Shown here: positions 19,648 to 28,364 of the stretch, piece by piece | How the letters are laid out: every line of letters starts with the position of its first letter | How positions within the stretch are numbered: the stretch's first letter is position 1 | Source: Mycoplana dimorpha | GTDB taxonomy: Bacteria; Pseudomonadota; Alphaproteobacteria; Rhizobiales; Rhizobiaceae | Assembly (NCBI RefSeq): GCF_003046475.1 | Contig: NZ_PZZZ01000010.1 | Span: 1 to 64,000 of the forward strand | Reading direction: 5' to 3' | DNA length: 64,000 nucleotides | The notes under the pieces: generated by a model | The model's input: the letters and a program-made list of their open reading frames with translations, nothing else | The model's database searches: none | Told to the model about the DNA's origin: nothing | Position numbers and translations under genes: made by a program

Positions 19648-20569
19648 TTGCGAACACCTTCAGGAGATCGCCGGAATCGGTCCTTGCCAGTCGGCGTATC
19701 GGGATCGCAACCGAAATCACGGCCGCCACAAATGCGACGACGCCGAGCCTGAGCCAATCCACTGGGAATAGGATTAGCGGCAGCCGCCATCCGAATGCCT
19801 CGACATTGATGATCGCCAGCAGGACCCAGGCAAGCGCCAATCCAACCGGGACCGATGCAATGAAGGTGGCGAGCCAGAGAGCAAGCGTCCGCACGACCTC
19901 GACGAGCGCAAGGTCGCGGCGGCGGAGCCCCATCGCCCACACGGGAGCAAGCTGCGGCAGACGCAGTGACGACAACGTCAGCAGGCTTGAGAACATCGCA
20001 AACCCCGCGACGGCTAGGGTGAGCACGTTGAGCGTTCCCGTTACAGCAAAGGTCTGTTCAAAGATCGCGGTGGACTGTTGCTTGAGCGAAGCCTGGTCGA
20101 TGATGTTGTCTTCAGGGAGGCCGAACTCTTCGACGAGACGCCTTTTGAAGGCGGGCACCTGTTCTGGTTCCATACGCAAACCGTAGCGCAACTTTGAAAC
20201 ATCGGGGTAGTGTCGAACCAGAGCATCGAGACCGATGATGACTTGACCTGACGGATTGCCATAATCGGAGAAGACACCGACGACCTGGGCTTCCCAGCCG
20301 CCGGGTAGTTCAATTTGCCCCCCGAGCGCCACTTTGCCCGCCCGCCAAAGCTGCTCGTTGATCAACGCGCCGCGACCGCTGGCAACCGCATCCCATGTCG
20401 TTGGCGACCCAAGGATCAGCGGCCAGTGATCGCGATAGGTTGCATCGTCGGCAACGCCATAAATCTGCATCTGCTGGCCGAACACCTCGCCTTCGGTACT
20501 CCAGATCGGCAGGGTAGCCGTCACGTGGCCCGGAAACCATTGCCGTAGCCGTTCCGGCTTCAAACTCAT
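19637..20569 (-). pseudogene. FtsX/MacB-type ABC permease, C-terminal part after frameshift
   Basis: 310 codons encoding the second half of an ABC exporter permease: a periplasmic segment (RLRQWFPGHVTATLPIWSTE and GGWEAQVVGVFSDYGNPSGQ) and the last three transmembrane helices with the FtsX core (VLTLAVAGFAMFSSLLTLSS). It has no proper start of its own. Dropping one base of the CCGG around 20554-20557 joins it to the upstream half (DEFEA + ERLRQW), giving one permease of about 800 residues. Either the gene is broken in this strain or there is a sequencing error. The downstream lipocalin gene overlaps its stop. Confidence 0.75.
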
Positions 20570-22046
20570 CTCGCGCCGTCACATAGACCTCTGCGGCCAG
20601 GCGCTGATCGAGCCAGCCGAGGAATGTTTGACGGAAACTGGACACCATCGTGCCGACGCCGATGTTGGCCGACAGGGCAAGCAACAGTGCCATGAGCGCA
20701 AGGGAAAGGCCTGGCAATTGCTGACGGGTGTCGGCCCAGAACCAGTGGATAAGAACATGTTTTGACGCTTTCTGCCCCATGATCATTACGGCCGCCAGCA
20801 TCGGTGGGAGGATCAGCGCCGTGCCCATCAGCAGAGTGGCCAAAACAGCGAAACCAGCATAGAGACCTTTACCAACTACGATCAGCAGACCGGATGTCAG
20901 CAGCAGTATGGCACCAATGCTTGCCTGACCGATTAGGCCTTTCAGCGAGGCCATTGCCCACGCCCTATGCTGCGCCGCCGCTAGTATGGGCATCTTCCAG
21001 ACTCTCCAGAGATGTTGAGCGGAAGACAACACCGTGCCAATCAACGCGATCGCCAGACCTGCCAGCCACCACTCCGGCCTAAGAGAGAGCGCCCCTGGTA
21101 CACTTGCGCCGTAGAGACCACGCAGTGTTGCGGCGACACCAGGCAGAAGAGCTGACGCCACGAAGTAGCCGAGAACCACGCCGATTGCCCCCGAGAGAAG
21201 AGCAAAAAATATCGTCTCGACAAGCAGCATTGCCGTCAGCGCATGAAGAGAAACCCCGAGCGACCTGAAGGTACGGAAAGTGCCGCGACGCTGCTCGAAG
21301 GAAAGGCCGGTGGCCGAGTAGACGATGAAGAGGCCGACAACAAAGGCAAGGAAGCCGAAGGCGGTAAGGTTGAGGTGGAAACTGTCGGTGAGCCGAGCGA
21401 CATTGGGTTGTTCCCCGGCATCTTTAAGCGCAAGTTCGGGCGCAATCGCCTCGATGGGTTCAAGACCTGGCCTCTGCGACCGCGCGACGACGATCCTGCT
21501 CAGTTCGCCGTTGCGGTTCAGCAGGCGGTCCGCGACCCCAATGTCTATGAACGCCGCGCCCTCCGGAAGATCGGCGGCTATCCTGACCGGAATGCTCGTG
21601 GTGTCCTTGAGACGGGCTGCGGTTGCCGCAGACACTATCAACTGCCCTGGACCACCAACGAAATCGACAAGGTCGGACGCGCTCGAAACCGACACCGCCT
21701 GCGCCTCGGATGGCATGCTCAACGGATCGATGCCGATTAGCCTGACGCGGGTCTGCCCAAACCTGTGGTCGCCTTCGATGACAGGCGACACGTTCCAGCC
21801 CGCCCGGCGCAGCTTGGTATATGTCTGCGACGATATTCGCCCGCCATCCTTGGCAACCAGTTGTTCGAGTTGGTTTTGCTCCAGCACGGCCGCCGCGCGT
21901 CCGTAGCTCGCTCTCGCTTCGGCATTGATCGCCTGGACCCCGGACCACAAGGCCGTTGCAAGTGCCACCCCGACAATCAGCGTTGCCAACTGAAGCGGTT
22001 TGTAACGCCAGTGGGAAAGCAGCGCCCCGAAAGCGACCCAGCTCAT
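20310..22046 (-). pseudogene. FtsX/MacB-type ABC permease, N-terminal part before frameshift
   Basis: This reading frame encodes the first helix (LLSHWRYKPLQLATLIVGVA), a periplasmic domain and an FtsX core with several helices (HLNLTAFGFLAFVVGLFIVY). The authentic homologous sequence ends at TARDEFEA near 20560; beyond that the frame turns into an arginine-rich out-of-frame tail to 20310, while the real continuation lies in the next frame (19637-20569). The start overlaps the ATPase stop by 4 nt (22043-22046). If the frameshift is real, the exporter is probably non-functional, although the flanking genes are intact, which suggests a recent event. Confidence 0.75.
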
Positions 22047-22702
22047 GCGGCGATCTTCCCGCTCGTCAACGTAATCCGGCGGTCCAGCCTGTCGGCTAGT
22101 CGACGGGAATGGGTGACCAGAAGAAGAGCGATGCCTGCCGATTTCGTCAGCCGCAACATGATGTCGAGGACGGTGTCAGCCGTGCGCTCATCGAGATTAC
22201 CCGTCGGCTCGTCTGCGAGCACGAGGGGCGGCCTCGCCGCCAATGTCCGTCCGATCGCCACCCGTTGCTGTTGTCCGCCCGAGAGCTGCTCAGGATAGCG
22301 CCGAAGCAATTGGTCGATGCCGAGCGCTTCGACAAGTTCACCTTCCCAAAGCGGATCGAAACGCCGGGCCAGTTTCGCATGGAACGAGACGTTCGCTCTT
22401 ACGTCGAGACTGGGAATGAGATTGAATTGCTGGAAGATCACTCCGACGTCGGTCCGTCGGAAGTCCGCGCGGCCAACGTCGTCGAGTTTGGTGATGTCTC
22501 GCCCGTTCACCAGAATGGTGCCGCTATCCGGCTTGTCCAATCCGCCGGCCAAGTGGAGGACAGTGCTTTTCCCGCTCCCGGACTCCCCTGTGAGCGCAAG
22601 GCTCTCGCCCCTGGCCAACACGAAGCTCACTCCCCCGAGTACAGGGGTTCGGCCTTCGGCCGTCTGGTAGGATTTTTTGATGTCTGAAAGGGAAAGGATC
22701 AT
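22043..22702 (-). CDS. ABC exporter ATPase, LolD/MacB type
   Basis: 219 residues with all nucleotide-binding motifs: Walker A GESGSGKST, Q-loop GVIFQQFNLIPS, signature LSGGQQQR, Walker B LVLADEPTGN and the H-loop VTHSRR. The LDKPDSGTILVNGRDIT region is typical of the LolD/MacB/FtsE class, which energises mechanotransmission-type exporters instead of canonical substrate channels. First gene of the operon: ATPase, permease (frameshifted), AttH-like secreted protein. Its promoter should lie just upstream, at 22703-22760. Confidence 0.92.
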   Translation of the reverse strand: MILSLSDIKKSYQTAEGRTPVLGGVSFVLARGESLALTGESGSGKSTVLHLAGGLDKPDSGTILVNGRDITKLDDVGRADFRRTDVGVIFQQFNLIPSLDVRANVSFHAKLARRFDPLWEGELVEALGIDQLLRRYPEQLSGGQQQRVAIGRTLAARPPLVLADEPTGNLDERTADTVLDIMLRLTKSAGIALLLVTHSRRLADRLDRRITLTSGKIAA

Positions 22703-23358
22703 GAAGGTCCCAATCTGCGAACTCCACCTGTGGTGCGCCGCAATCCAATTGACAGCCTTAACCGGGGGGGCGTTTGGATGTTTCCGACGCGTTACGTTGT
22801 TTTCGAGCCATGGTGCAGGTCAACCGGATCGTTGACGTTGTGAGACTGCGTGGGCGCGCAAGGAAATTACCTTCCACGTTTTCGATCCGCGGCAGGTCGA
22901 GGAACTCCTCGACCTGGGGCGATGAATGGCGGGAGGATGATGTTGCAACCGCTGCCGACAACAGACGGCGAGCCGCTTACAAGGCAAAGCTGACGCGGTC
23001 GTTGAAAAGTGGCAAACGAACTCCGTCAGCATCCGAAATGCTCGACGTGGAGCTCGTAGGTTGCTGGAGTGCTCCGAATTCGCCTCATCAAGCCTCGGGC
23101 TCGGCGAGATGGCCGTCAAGGGGCGGTGTGAGAGGCGGATGGGAGTGTACGTCGTGAAACCGGGCCTCCCCAGAATCGAGTGCAGCGCGCATGGACGCAC
23201 AATGTAAATCTCCGGCATGCTTCCTTCAAAGGGCTGGGAGAGCGGGACGCCGACGGCTTGACCCCTTATGAGTTTGAAACCAGGTCCCGACAGGACCAAA
23301 ACCCGGACAGAGCTAACTTATAAACGCGGACAATCAGGGGAGCACGTGAGCGTCAACC
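22703..23358. other. Gene-poor stretch with decayed coding fragment
   Basis: No complete gene is supported. On the plus strand at about 22848-22925 a short frame reads RKEITFHVFDPRQVEELLDL and ends in TGA; it follows an in-frame stop and has no start, so it looks like the decayed 3' end of a gene I cannot name. Overlapping long frames on both strands have shadow-like composition. Homology to the intact mucR begins abruptly at about 23350. Confidence 0.35.
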
Positions 23359-23655
23359 GTGGCCCAAACGACTACGGTGGTGGAGGAAGTTCAAAAGCCT
23401 GCGGTATCGCTCAGAAAGTCGGTTTCGCCTGACGCCGTTATCTGCCTTGGCAAGCCCTTCAAGTCGCTAATGCGGCACCTGCAATCTCAACACGGGCTTG
23501 CGCCTGAAGATTATCGGACGAAGTGGAAACTCCCTCCGGACCACCCCATGGTCGCGCCAAACTACGCGGAAGCTCGCTCTTCCTTGGCGAAGCAGATAGG
23601 CCTTGGCCAACGACGAGCACAGAAGACCAAGAGGAAAGCGAACGCAAACAAGTAA
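23359..23655 (+). pseudogene. Truncated Ros/MucR paralogue with damaged zinc finger
   Basis: 98 codons, nearly colinear with residues 52-151 of the intact MucR-like protein at 12939-13394. It lacks the N-terminal oligomerisation region. Within the finger, a 6-base in-frame deletion at 23448/23449 turns CLECGKAF into CLGKPF, removing the second zinc cysteine; Cys29, His40 and His45 remain. The reading frame is otherwise open and the tail ([20 protein letters not shown]) is well conserved. DNA identity to the intact gene is high from the alanine codon of VAQT to the end. It is either a pseudogene or a shortened protein that may interfere with MucR; GTG 23359 is the first available start. Confidence 0.75.
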
Positions 23656-24458
23656 AGCAATGGACAGGGGGTTGTTGTAAGCCGTGCGCCCCTTTGGTAC
23701 CTTTGCACCTGAGGTCGCCATCTAGGAACGCGAGGAAATGATAGACAAGCCGGGCTGGGTTATTCCGTCGCGACCAGCCGACGATTCTGAACGGCCGCCG
23801 CGTTCCGAGCCGAACAGATAGCCGATCCACAACGGCTCGCTCCGGCGGTGCTGCGCATCGTCGGCAGGCGCACGCTCCTTTCGGCGAGTTATCAAAAACG
23901 ATGCGCAAGTATAGTCCTGGCCGTTCTCCTGTTTGATCTATGGAAGCAACGGCGGCTATCTCGCCCGCCTTCGTTCCTCGCGGCAATCGAGATGCTTCGT
24001 GTGGGTGGCAACGGCGATGGAGCCGCTTTTTGCACTGCCGCTGTCCAGGCGGTGGTCGAGCCGCAGTCTACAGGCATTGGGCGAGGGCAGTAACCGCGCT
24101 GATCGCGGCCCTGGTGACCGTCGAACGCGCACTCAGGTGTTCTTCAACGGACTCGGCATCAGGTCCCCATGCGAACCGTCCTCAAGGCGACAACCGCAAG
24201 CCTGCAGAAGAGCATTGCTGCTGACGTGGGATAGCGGGGCGGCGGCCCCAGCTGACTGGCTGGCCGCTCGCGATTTTGGATTGAGCCTCTATGCACGCAG
24301 TTCTTGGATAGGACAGAATCTCTCATGCACCGTTTAGATAGTAATCCCATCCTCAAAGTCGACAGGTGAGCCGCCGCCCAAGCGGACAATCGGCCTAAGG
24401 ACATTGACAACGATTGCGCATGATGCACATTGCGGTTGCATTCTTGAAGGAGGACATC
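23656..24458. other. Gene-poor stretch, no supported gene
   Basis: Open frames here are on both strands and in several phases, with arginine/serine/cysteine-rich composition and no recognisable motif. No repeat, tRNA or insertion-sequence end was found. Probably decayed DNA; the last 30 bases hold the ribosome-binding site of the next small gene. Confidence 0.3.
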
Positions 24459-24587
24459 TTGAGAAAAGTTATTCTGGCGCTTGCAGTTGCTTCATCGATT
24501 GCGTCATCTGCTTGGGCGCATAGCGGGGGCACCGACAGCAACGGCTGTCACACGAACCACTCAAATGGGACCTATCATTGCCATTAA
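24459..24587 (+). CDS. Small exported YHYH-type protein
   Basis: 42 residues, starting at TTG 24459 with a strong GAAGGAGG site 5 bases upstream. A signal peptide (RKVILALAVASSIASSAWA) is followed by the mature HSGGTDSNGCHTNHSNGTYHCH, the YHYH-domain pattern with clustered His and Cys that suggests metal binding. Found next to a DUF5334-like gene, 8 bases downstream, with which it is probably co-transcribed. Function unknown; periplasmic location expected. Confidence 0.75.
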   Translation: MRKVILALAVASSIASSAWAHSGGTDSNGCHTNHSNGTYHCH

Positions 24588-24595
24588 GAGCATCT

Positions 24596-24865
24596 ATGCG
24601 GTCTCTTTTGACCGCCTCTCTTATGCTCACTTGCTTCGCACCGGCCTTTGCGTGGGACGGGATTGACACAGCGACAGGTGGCTCCGTCGAAATTGGCAAG
24701 GGGAACTTGGTGCGATCCGGTCGGGACATCGAGATCTACGATGTTGAGGCTGGTGAGTATCGAGAGGTAGAAGTTCAGTCGATCCGCGAGTTCGGGGGCG
24801 CGGTTGAGGTCGAGATCTACGACCACAGTAACGGTGAATATCGCGTGCTTGAAATGGAAGACTAA
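24596..24865 (+). CDS. DUF5334-like small exported protein
   Basis: 89 residues. A signal peptide (MRSLLTASLMLTCFAPAFA) is followed by WDGIDTATGGSVEIGKGNLV and two acidic repeats, DIEIYDVEAGEYREVEVQSI and VEIYDHSNGEYRVLEMED, which resemble each other. This matches the short DUF5334 family found in proteobacteria, of unknown function. ATG 24596 is chosen because the signal peptide begins there; ATG 24578 lies inside the upstream YHYH gene. It follows that gene by 8 bases. Confidence 0.75.
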   Translation: MRSLLTASLMLTCFAPAFAWDGIDTATGGSVEIGKGNLVRSGRDIEIYDVEAGEYREVEVQSIREFGGAVEVEIYDHSNGEYRVLEMED

Positions 24866-24911
24866 ACCGCACGATGTGGTGTCGCTGAGGTCATCAGCGG
24901 CACTCCTTCAT

Positions 24912-25180
24912 GTGGCCGCGGCGAGATGCGCGGCCAGGTTCAACTCGCCAGTCTGAACGGGTAAGGTCGCCGAATTGCTTCCCTCCCGCTGTCTACACCT
25001 AGCGAAAGAAGGGGCGCGAAGGACCAGCACGCCAATGGACGTGAGCGCATAATCGGCGAGTCGTGGCTTCGTGAGGCCCTCCGCAACTACTTGGTTGTCT
25101 AGGACGAGATTGGCGGGTCGGGAAATGGCGTCCATCTGCGATCAAGGCTCACAGCGCCGGTTCTTGGTAGTACGATCTTC
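24912..25180 (+). pseudogene. Decayed relic of an imuB 3' end
   Basis: Aligns by eye to the last 300 bases of the intact imuB (about 9197-9497). For example, ERIIGESWLREALRNYLVV-stop-DEIGG corresponds to [29 protein letters not shown], with a deletion of about 14 bases, in-frame stops and many substitutions; the final bases match imuB's last codons. Its neighbours are not imuA or dnaE2, so the rest of that mutasome has been lost. Together with the broken mucR at 23.4 kb it indicates an ancient related segment. Confidence 0.65.
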
Positions 25181-25293
25181 ACCACATTATGGCCGTAAGA
25201 GCCGACGTTGTCGATGATCTAGGCATGGCCAGCGCGGGTTTTCTCCGCCAGCCTGGGCATGCTCGCCTTGCATGCGCCGCTGTAAAAAAAGAT

Positions 25294-25701
25294 TCAACGA
25301 AAATTGGCGTGTGACGCCAATCCCTCGACTGTCTCCGCAATGAATGACCACCCGGTCTCCGTTAGCTCGAAATGTGAACCCTGGGCGTTTTCGATCATGT
25401 AGCCTTTGTTGAGCATTGCTTTCATCACCCATATGTCCGGATGGAACCAATGATCGTCGATCCGAATGCCTTCCTTGGGCAGCTTTCCGCCTGAGAACAT
25501 CGCATAAGCTAAGAGCAACGCTCTCGTGCGAGGCGTGTCTTGCGTTGTGGAGTATTTGGCATCCTGCCAGTTGCCGAACCTGCCGGGATCAGCAGGTCTC
25601 CCGTCAAAAGTTTTCGCTGACGCCCGTTTCTTGTCTATGGCGAGAGCAAGCGCATCGATAATGCGGACAGCTGTTCCTTTGGTCACTTGCACGAACTGCA
25701 T
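25294..25701 (-). CDS. Small conserved-looking protein, last gene of motor-like operon
   Basis: 135 residues, no recognised domain. It begins MQFVQVTKGTAVRIIDALAL and has a C-terminal part (DIWVMKAMLNKGYMIENAQG, then SHFELTETGWSFIAETVEGL) that reads like a small winged-helix or helical domain. No signal peptide or membrane segment. It starts 18 bases after the OmpA/MotB-like gene on the same strand and is probably the fifth gene of that operon. Possibly a cytoplasmic regulator or effector; this is inference. Confidence 0.6.
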   Translation of the reverse strand: MQFVQVTKGTAVRIIDALALAIDKKRASAKTFDGRPADPGRFGNWQDAKYSTTQDTPRTRALLLAYAMFSGGKLPKEGIRIDDHWFHPDIWVMKAMLNKGYMIENAQGSHFELTETGWSFIAETVEGLASHANFR

Positions 25702-25719
25702 CCTTAGAGTGGAGATGGG

Positions 25720-26802
25720 CTATTCGCTAGCGAGTACGGAATTGTCTCTTCTTCTGATCCTAATCTCAATCCGCCGTCGGGTTTCGACATTACCCGCTTG
25801 CCCGGTGGTTAACTTATCCCCAGGCATTACGAGCTGGGCCGCGGATAGCGGGAGGATCGTTACGCCCTCAAGCGCACCGTTGCCGCGAAGGACGTTCGCT
25901 ACGGAAATCGCCCTAGCAAGTCCCAGACCAGCGTTGTCGGCCGGCCCCATCGCGGTGACAGGTTTCTTCAGGGCAAGAACCTCGATGGCGAGCTTGTCCA
26001 TGTTCGAGTTGAGCCGCGACAGCGGCTGTTCGTCGGTATGGCCGATCACCTCGACGATGTCGACGCCATAACGTTTGAGATTGTCCGCGATCTGCGCCGA
26101 TATCGAGCCGTTCAAGTCGGAGGTAAATTTCTCGGTCAGTTCTGCGCTTCCCGACCGGAAGAAATAGCCGCTGGCCTCGCTCAGGCTGATGATAGGCGGC
26201 CATTCATGCGGCTTCGAGGTCTGCTGTGTCTTCTCGAGTTCGCTTTCGGCATTTGCCAGGAGGACTTCGAGGTCTTTCCCGCGGGCGAGAGCGGCCTTCA
26301 GTTCCTCCTCTAGCCGACGCTGATCGTTAAGGGCGTTCTCGGCCGCCAACAGAGCGTCAATCCTCTCCTTGAGCCTCTCAGGATCCGACACGTCGATCGA
26401 CTTCTGCATCAATACGGCAACGCCTTTGGCGAGCTCATCGATTTTGTCCCTTTCGACTCCCTGTTCCTTCAGTGCCTTGACCGCCTCACGGGCCTCCACC
26501 AGTTCTCGCCAGTCTTCCTCCAGCTTGCGCTTATCTACGAGAGATATCTGTCCTGAAAGGGCGGTCAACTTGGTCTCCAGAACCTTAAGGTCTTTTTCCT
26601 TCTTCTTGAGAGTATCCTCCAGTCGCGCCACCTCTTTGACTGCGTTGTTCGCCTTCAACCGTTCGTTGGCGATGATGGCTCCGGTCATGAGCAAGAGGCA
26701 AAACACCAAAAGCAGCATGGATTCCGCCATGGTGAAACCGAGTATGAGGCCTCTGTTGTAGCCTTTAGTCTCGACCTTTGTCGCAGTCTCGGCCGTGCTC
26801 AT
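25720..26802 (-). CDS. MotB/OmpA-like protein (ZorB-like)
   Basis: 360 residues: a single N-terminal transmembrane helix (about 19-44, GLILGFTMAESMLLLVFCLL) with an acidic residue, Glu27, where MotB-type proteins carry the proton-binding Asp; a coiled coil (45-205); and a C-terminal OmpA-like peptidoglycan-binding domain (210-355) with YFFRSGSAELTEKF, VIGHTDEQPLSRLN, GLARAISVANVL and NVETRRRIEIRI. The domain order equals ZorB of Zorya systems. It overlaps the MotA-like gene by 4 nt (26799-26802), so the two are translationally coupled, as expected for a stator complex. Family-level assignment is good; defence function is inferred. Confidence 0.8.
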   Translation of the reverse strand: MSTAETATKVETKGYNRGLILGFTMAESMLLLVFCLLLMTGAIIANERLKANNAVKEVARLEDTLKKKEKDLKVLETKLTALSGQISLVDKRKLEEDWRELVEAREAVKALKEQGVERDKIDELAKGVAVLMQKSIDVSDPERLKERIDALLAAENALNDQRRLEEELKAALARGKDLEVLLANAESELEKTQQTSKPHEWPPIISLSEASGYFFRSGSAELTEKFTSDLNGSISAQIADNLKRYGVDIVEVIGHTDEQPLSRLNSNMDKLAIEVLALKKPVTAMGPADNAGLGLARAISVANVLRGNGALEGVTILPLSAAQLVMPGDKLTTGQAGNVETRRRIEIRIRRRDNSVLASE

Positions 26803-28364
26803 CGGCTGAACCAGCCGCTCTTCTTCGGCTTGTCGTCTTCAGAGGACCGCTCGACGGCTTCCGCCTTGGCACCGTTCGTGCTTGCAGGGTCGGCCTCGGA
26901 GTTAGAAGTTGTCGAAAGCGACGAGAATTCACCCGCCGGCACGCCGGACAAGGCACCTAAGATGATTTGAGACCGCTCTTCCAACAAACGGATGGACATC
27001 GAGTCAACGGCTGCGGCGGCCTTATCCGCGGATTCCGCTGCTCGTTCGACGACCGCCATCATTTCATTGAGACGCTTCGTATGCGCGTTTGACGTAGTGG
27101 AGACTGTCGACAGGTTCTCTGCGACGGTCTTCATGCTGGCCGTATTCGCCTTTACCGACGAGATCACCTCGTCGAGCTTTTCCGCATTCTTGAGATGCGC
27201 GTTGGTCGCGGACTTCGTTTCTGTGATAACCCCTTCGACGCGTCCGATGAGTTCGGAAACCGCGACGTTACCGGTTTCGGTCGCAGACGCGATGGCCTCC
27301 CATCGTTGGAGCATGGCCGCGATGGTCTGCGTCGACTGCTCGGAGGCGGCGTTGGCCGCTTCCAACTTTGCCGCCAGTGCGCCGAGCGTGGTGTTCGTCT
27401 GTTTGAACGGGCTGATGGCCGCAAGGACTTTCTTGACGGTTTCTCTTGTCGCGATAGCGTTCTCGTCGATGGCCTTCGTATGTTCCACCACGATGGCCTG
27501 CAGCGATTCTACGACCGGGGTGACTTCGATCTTGAGGATCTCGTCCGGCGATCTGGAAGCCTTGAACCTCTCGATCACGCCGTCGACCGCATCTGCCAGT
27601 TTGTTCGTTCGTTCTTCGATCTTGACTACCGAGCTTTGAAGCTTCTCGCTCATCTGCGCCACCGTCTCGGCGTTGCGGGCAGCGTAGTCGATGATCTGCT
27701 GATGCGTGCTGTCCAAGGTCGACGTCAGCTTGTCGGAGGCGTCCTGAATGGATCTCGTCGCCTGCAGGGCCATGGCTTCGATGGATGTGCGGACAGCTTC
27801 ACCGCTTTTCTCCGCCTGGCGGGCGATCTCTTCGAAGCCCTCGACAAGCATCTGATGACTGGTACGGCGATAGCTCGAAAACTCCATTGCGGAGGTGTCG
27901 AGTTCGGTACGTACGCGTCGGGTCATCTCCGCGAGGTCGTACCGGACCGTCCTTTCGATGTCGGTCGGATCTCGACGCATCTGATTGAAGAGAATGCGAA
28001 GCGAGATGCCGGCGATCGTCGAGGAAATAGCGACGCCGAAGTTTCTGACCACGTCCTCTATCGAGGCCTGGCCGGTGAACTGGTAGAGGGACACGCCAAG
28101 GCTAGTGAGGGTGAACAGAAACCCCATGTAGTAGAGGTTATCACCAGCCTGCTCATTATGGAGGCTGAGACCCGCGGCGATGAACGATATGGTGAAATAG
28201 ATCGCCATCATCGCCAACGGAATCAGCGTAATGGTCACGGTGTCGACCCCGTAAAGCTTGCCGAACCAAATGATCAAGGAGCCGATGAAAGTCATCGATG
28301 CGAACACTACGATGGGGCCATTGTTCCTGACGAAACGCCTGATATCCATGCCAGACTGCATCAC
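26799..28364 (-). CDS. MotA/TolQ/ExbB-like channel with coiled-coil tail (ZorA-like)
   Basis: 521 residues: four membrane helices (about 16-38, 44-67, 76-96, 107-128), the last with the MotA/ExbB-type small-residue pattern NFGVAISSTIAGISLRILFN, followed by about 350 residues of predicted coiled coil (DASDKLTSTLDSTHQQIIDY and similar heptads, chemoreceptor-like). This is the layout of ZorA, whose long tail projects into the cytoplasm beneath a proton-driven motor. The start overlaps the vWA-like gene by 4 nt. Confusion with a methyl-accepting protein is possible for the tail alone, but there is no signalling hairpin and four helices precede it. Confidence 0.75.
   Translation of the reverse strand: MMQSGMDIRRFVRNNGPIVVFASMTFIGSLIIWFGKLYGVDTVTITLIPLAMMAIYFTISFIAAGLSLHNEQAGDNLYYMGFLFTLTSLGVSLYQFTGQASIEDVVRNFGVAISSTIAGISLRILFNQMRRDPTDIERTVRYDLAEMTRRVRTELDTSAMEFSSYRRTSHQMLVEGFEEIARQAEKSGEAVRTSIEAMALQATRSIQDASDKLTSTLDSTHQQIIDYAARNAETVAQMSEKLQSSVVKIEERTNKLADAVDGVIERFKASRSPDEILKIEVTPVVESLQAIVVEHTKAIDENAIATRETVKKVLAAISPFKQTNTTLGALAAKLEAANAASEQSTQTIAAMLQRWEAIASATETGNVAVSELIGRVEGVITETKSATNAHLKNAEKLDEVISSVKANTASMKTVAENLSTVSTTSNAHTKRLNEMMAVVERAAESADKAAAAVDSMSIRLLEERSQIILGALSGVPAGEFSSLSTTSNSEADPASTNGAKAEAVERSSEDDKPKKSGWFSR

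Noticed and set aside
22774-23299. Overlapping open frames on both strands after the ABC ATPase
   Set aside because: Arg/Ser-rich, no motif, mutually overlapping; treated as decayed DNA.
25181-25290. Minus-strand stretch reading IIDNVGSYGHNVVKIV, possible IS630-like transposase fragment
   Set aside because: Only about 15 residues, with a stop beside it and no terminal inverted repeats; too short to call.
26799-28364. Reading the coiled-coil membrane protein as a chemoreceptor
   Set aside because: No signalling hairpin motif and no periplasmic sensor loop; four closely spaced helices with an ExbB/MotA-type last helix fit better.
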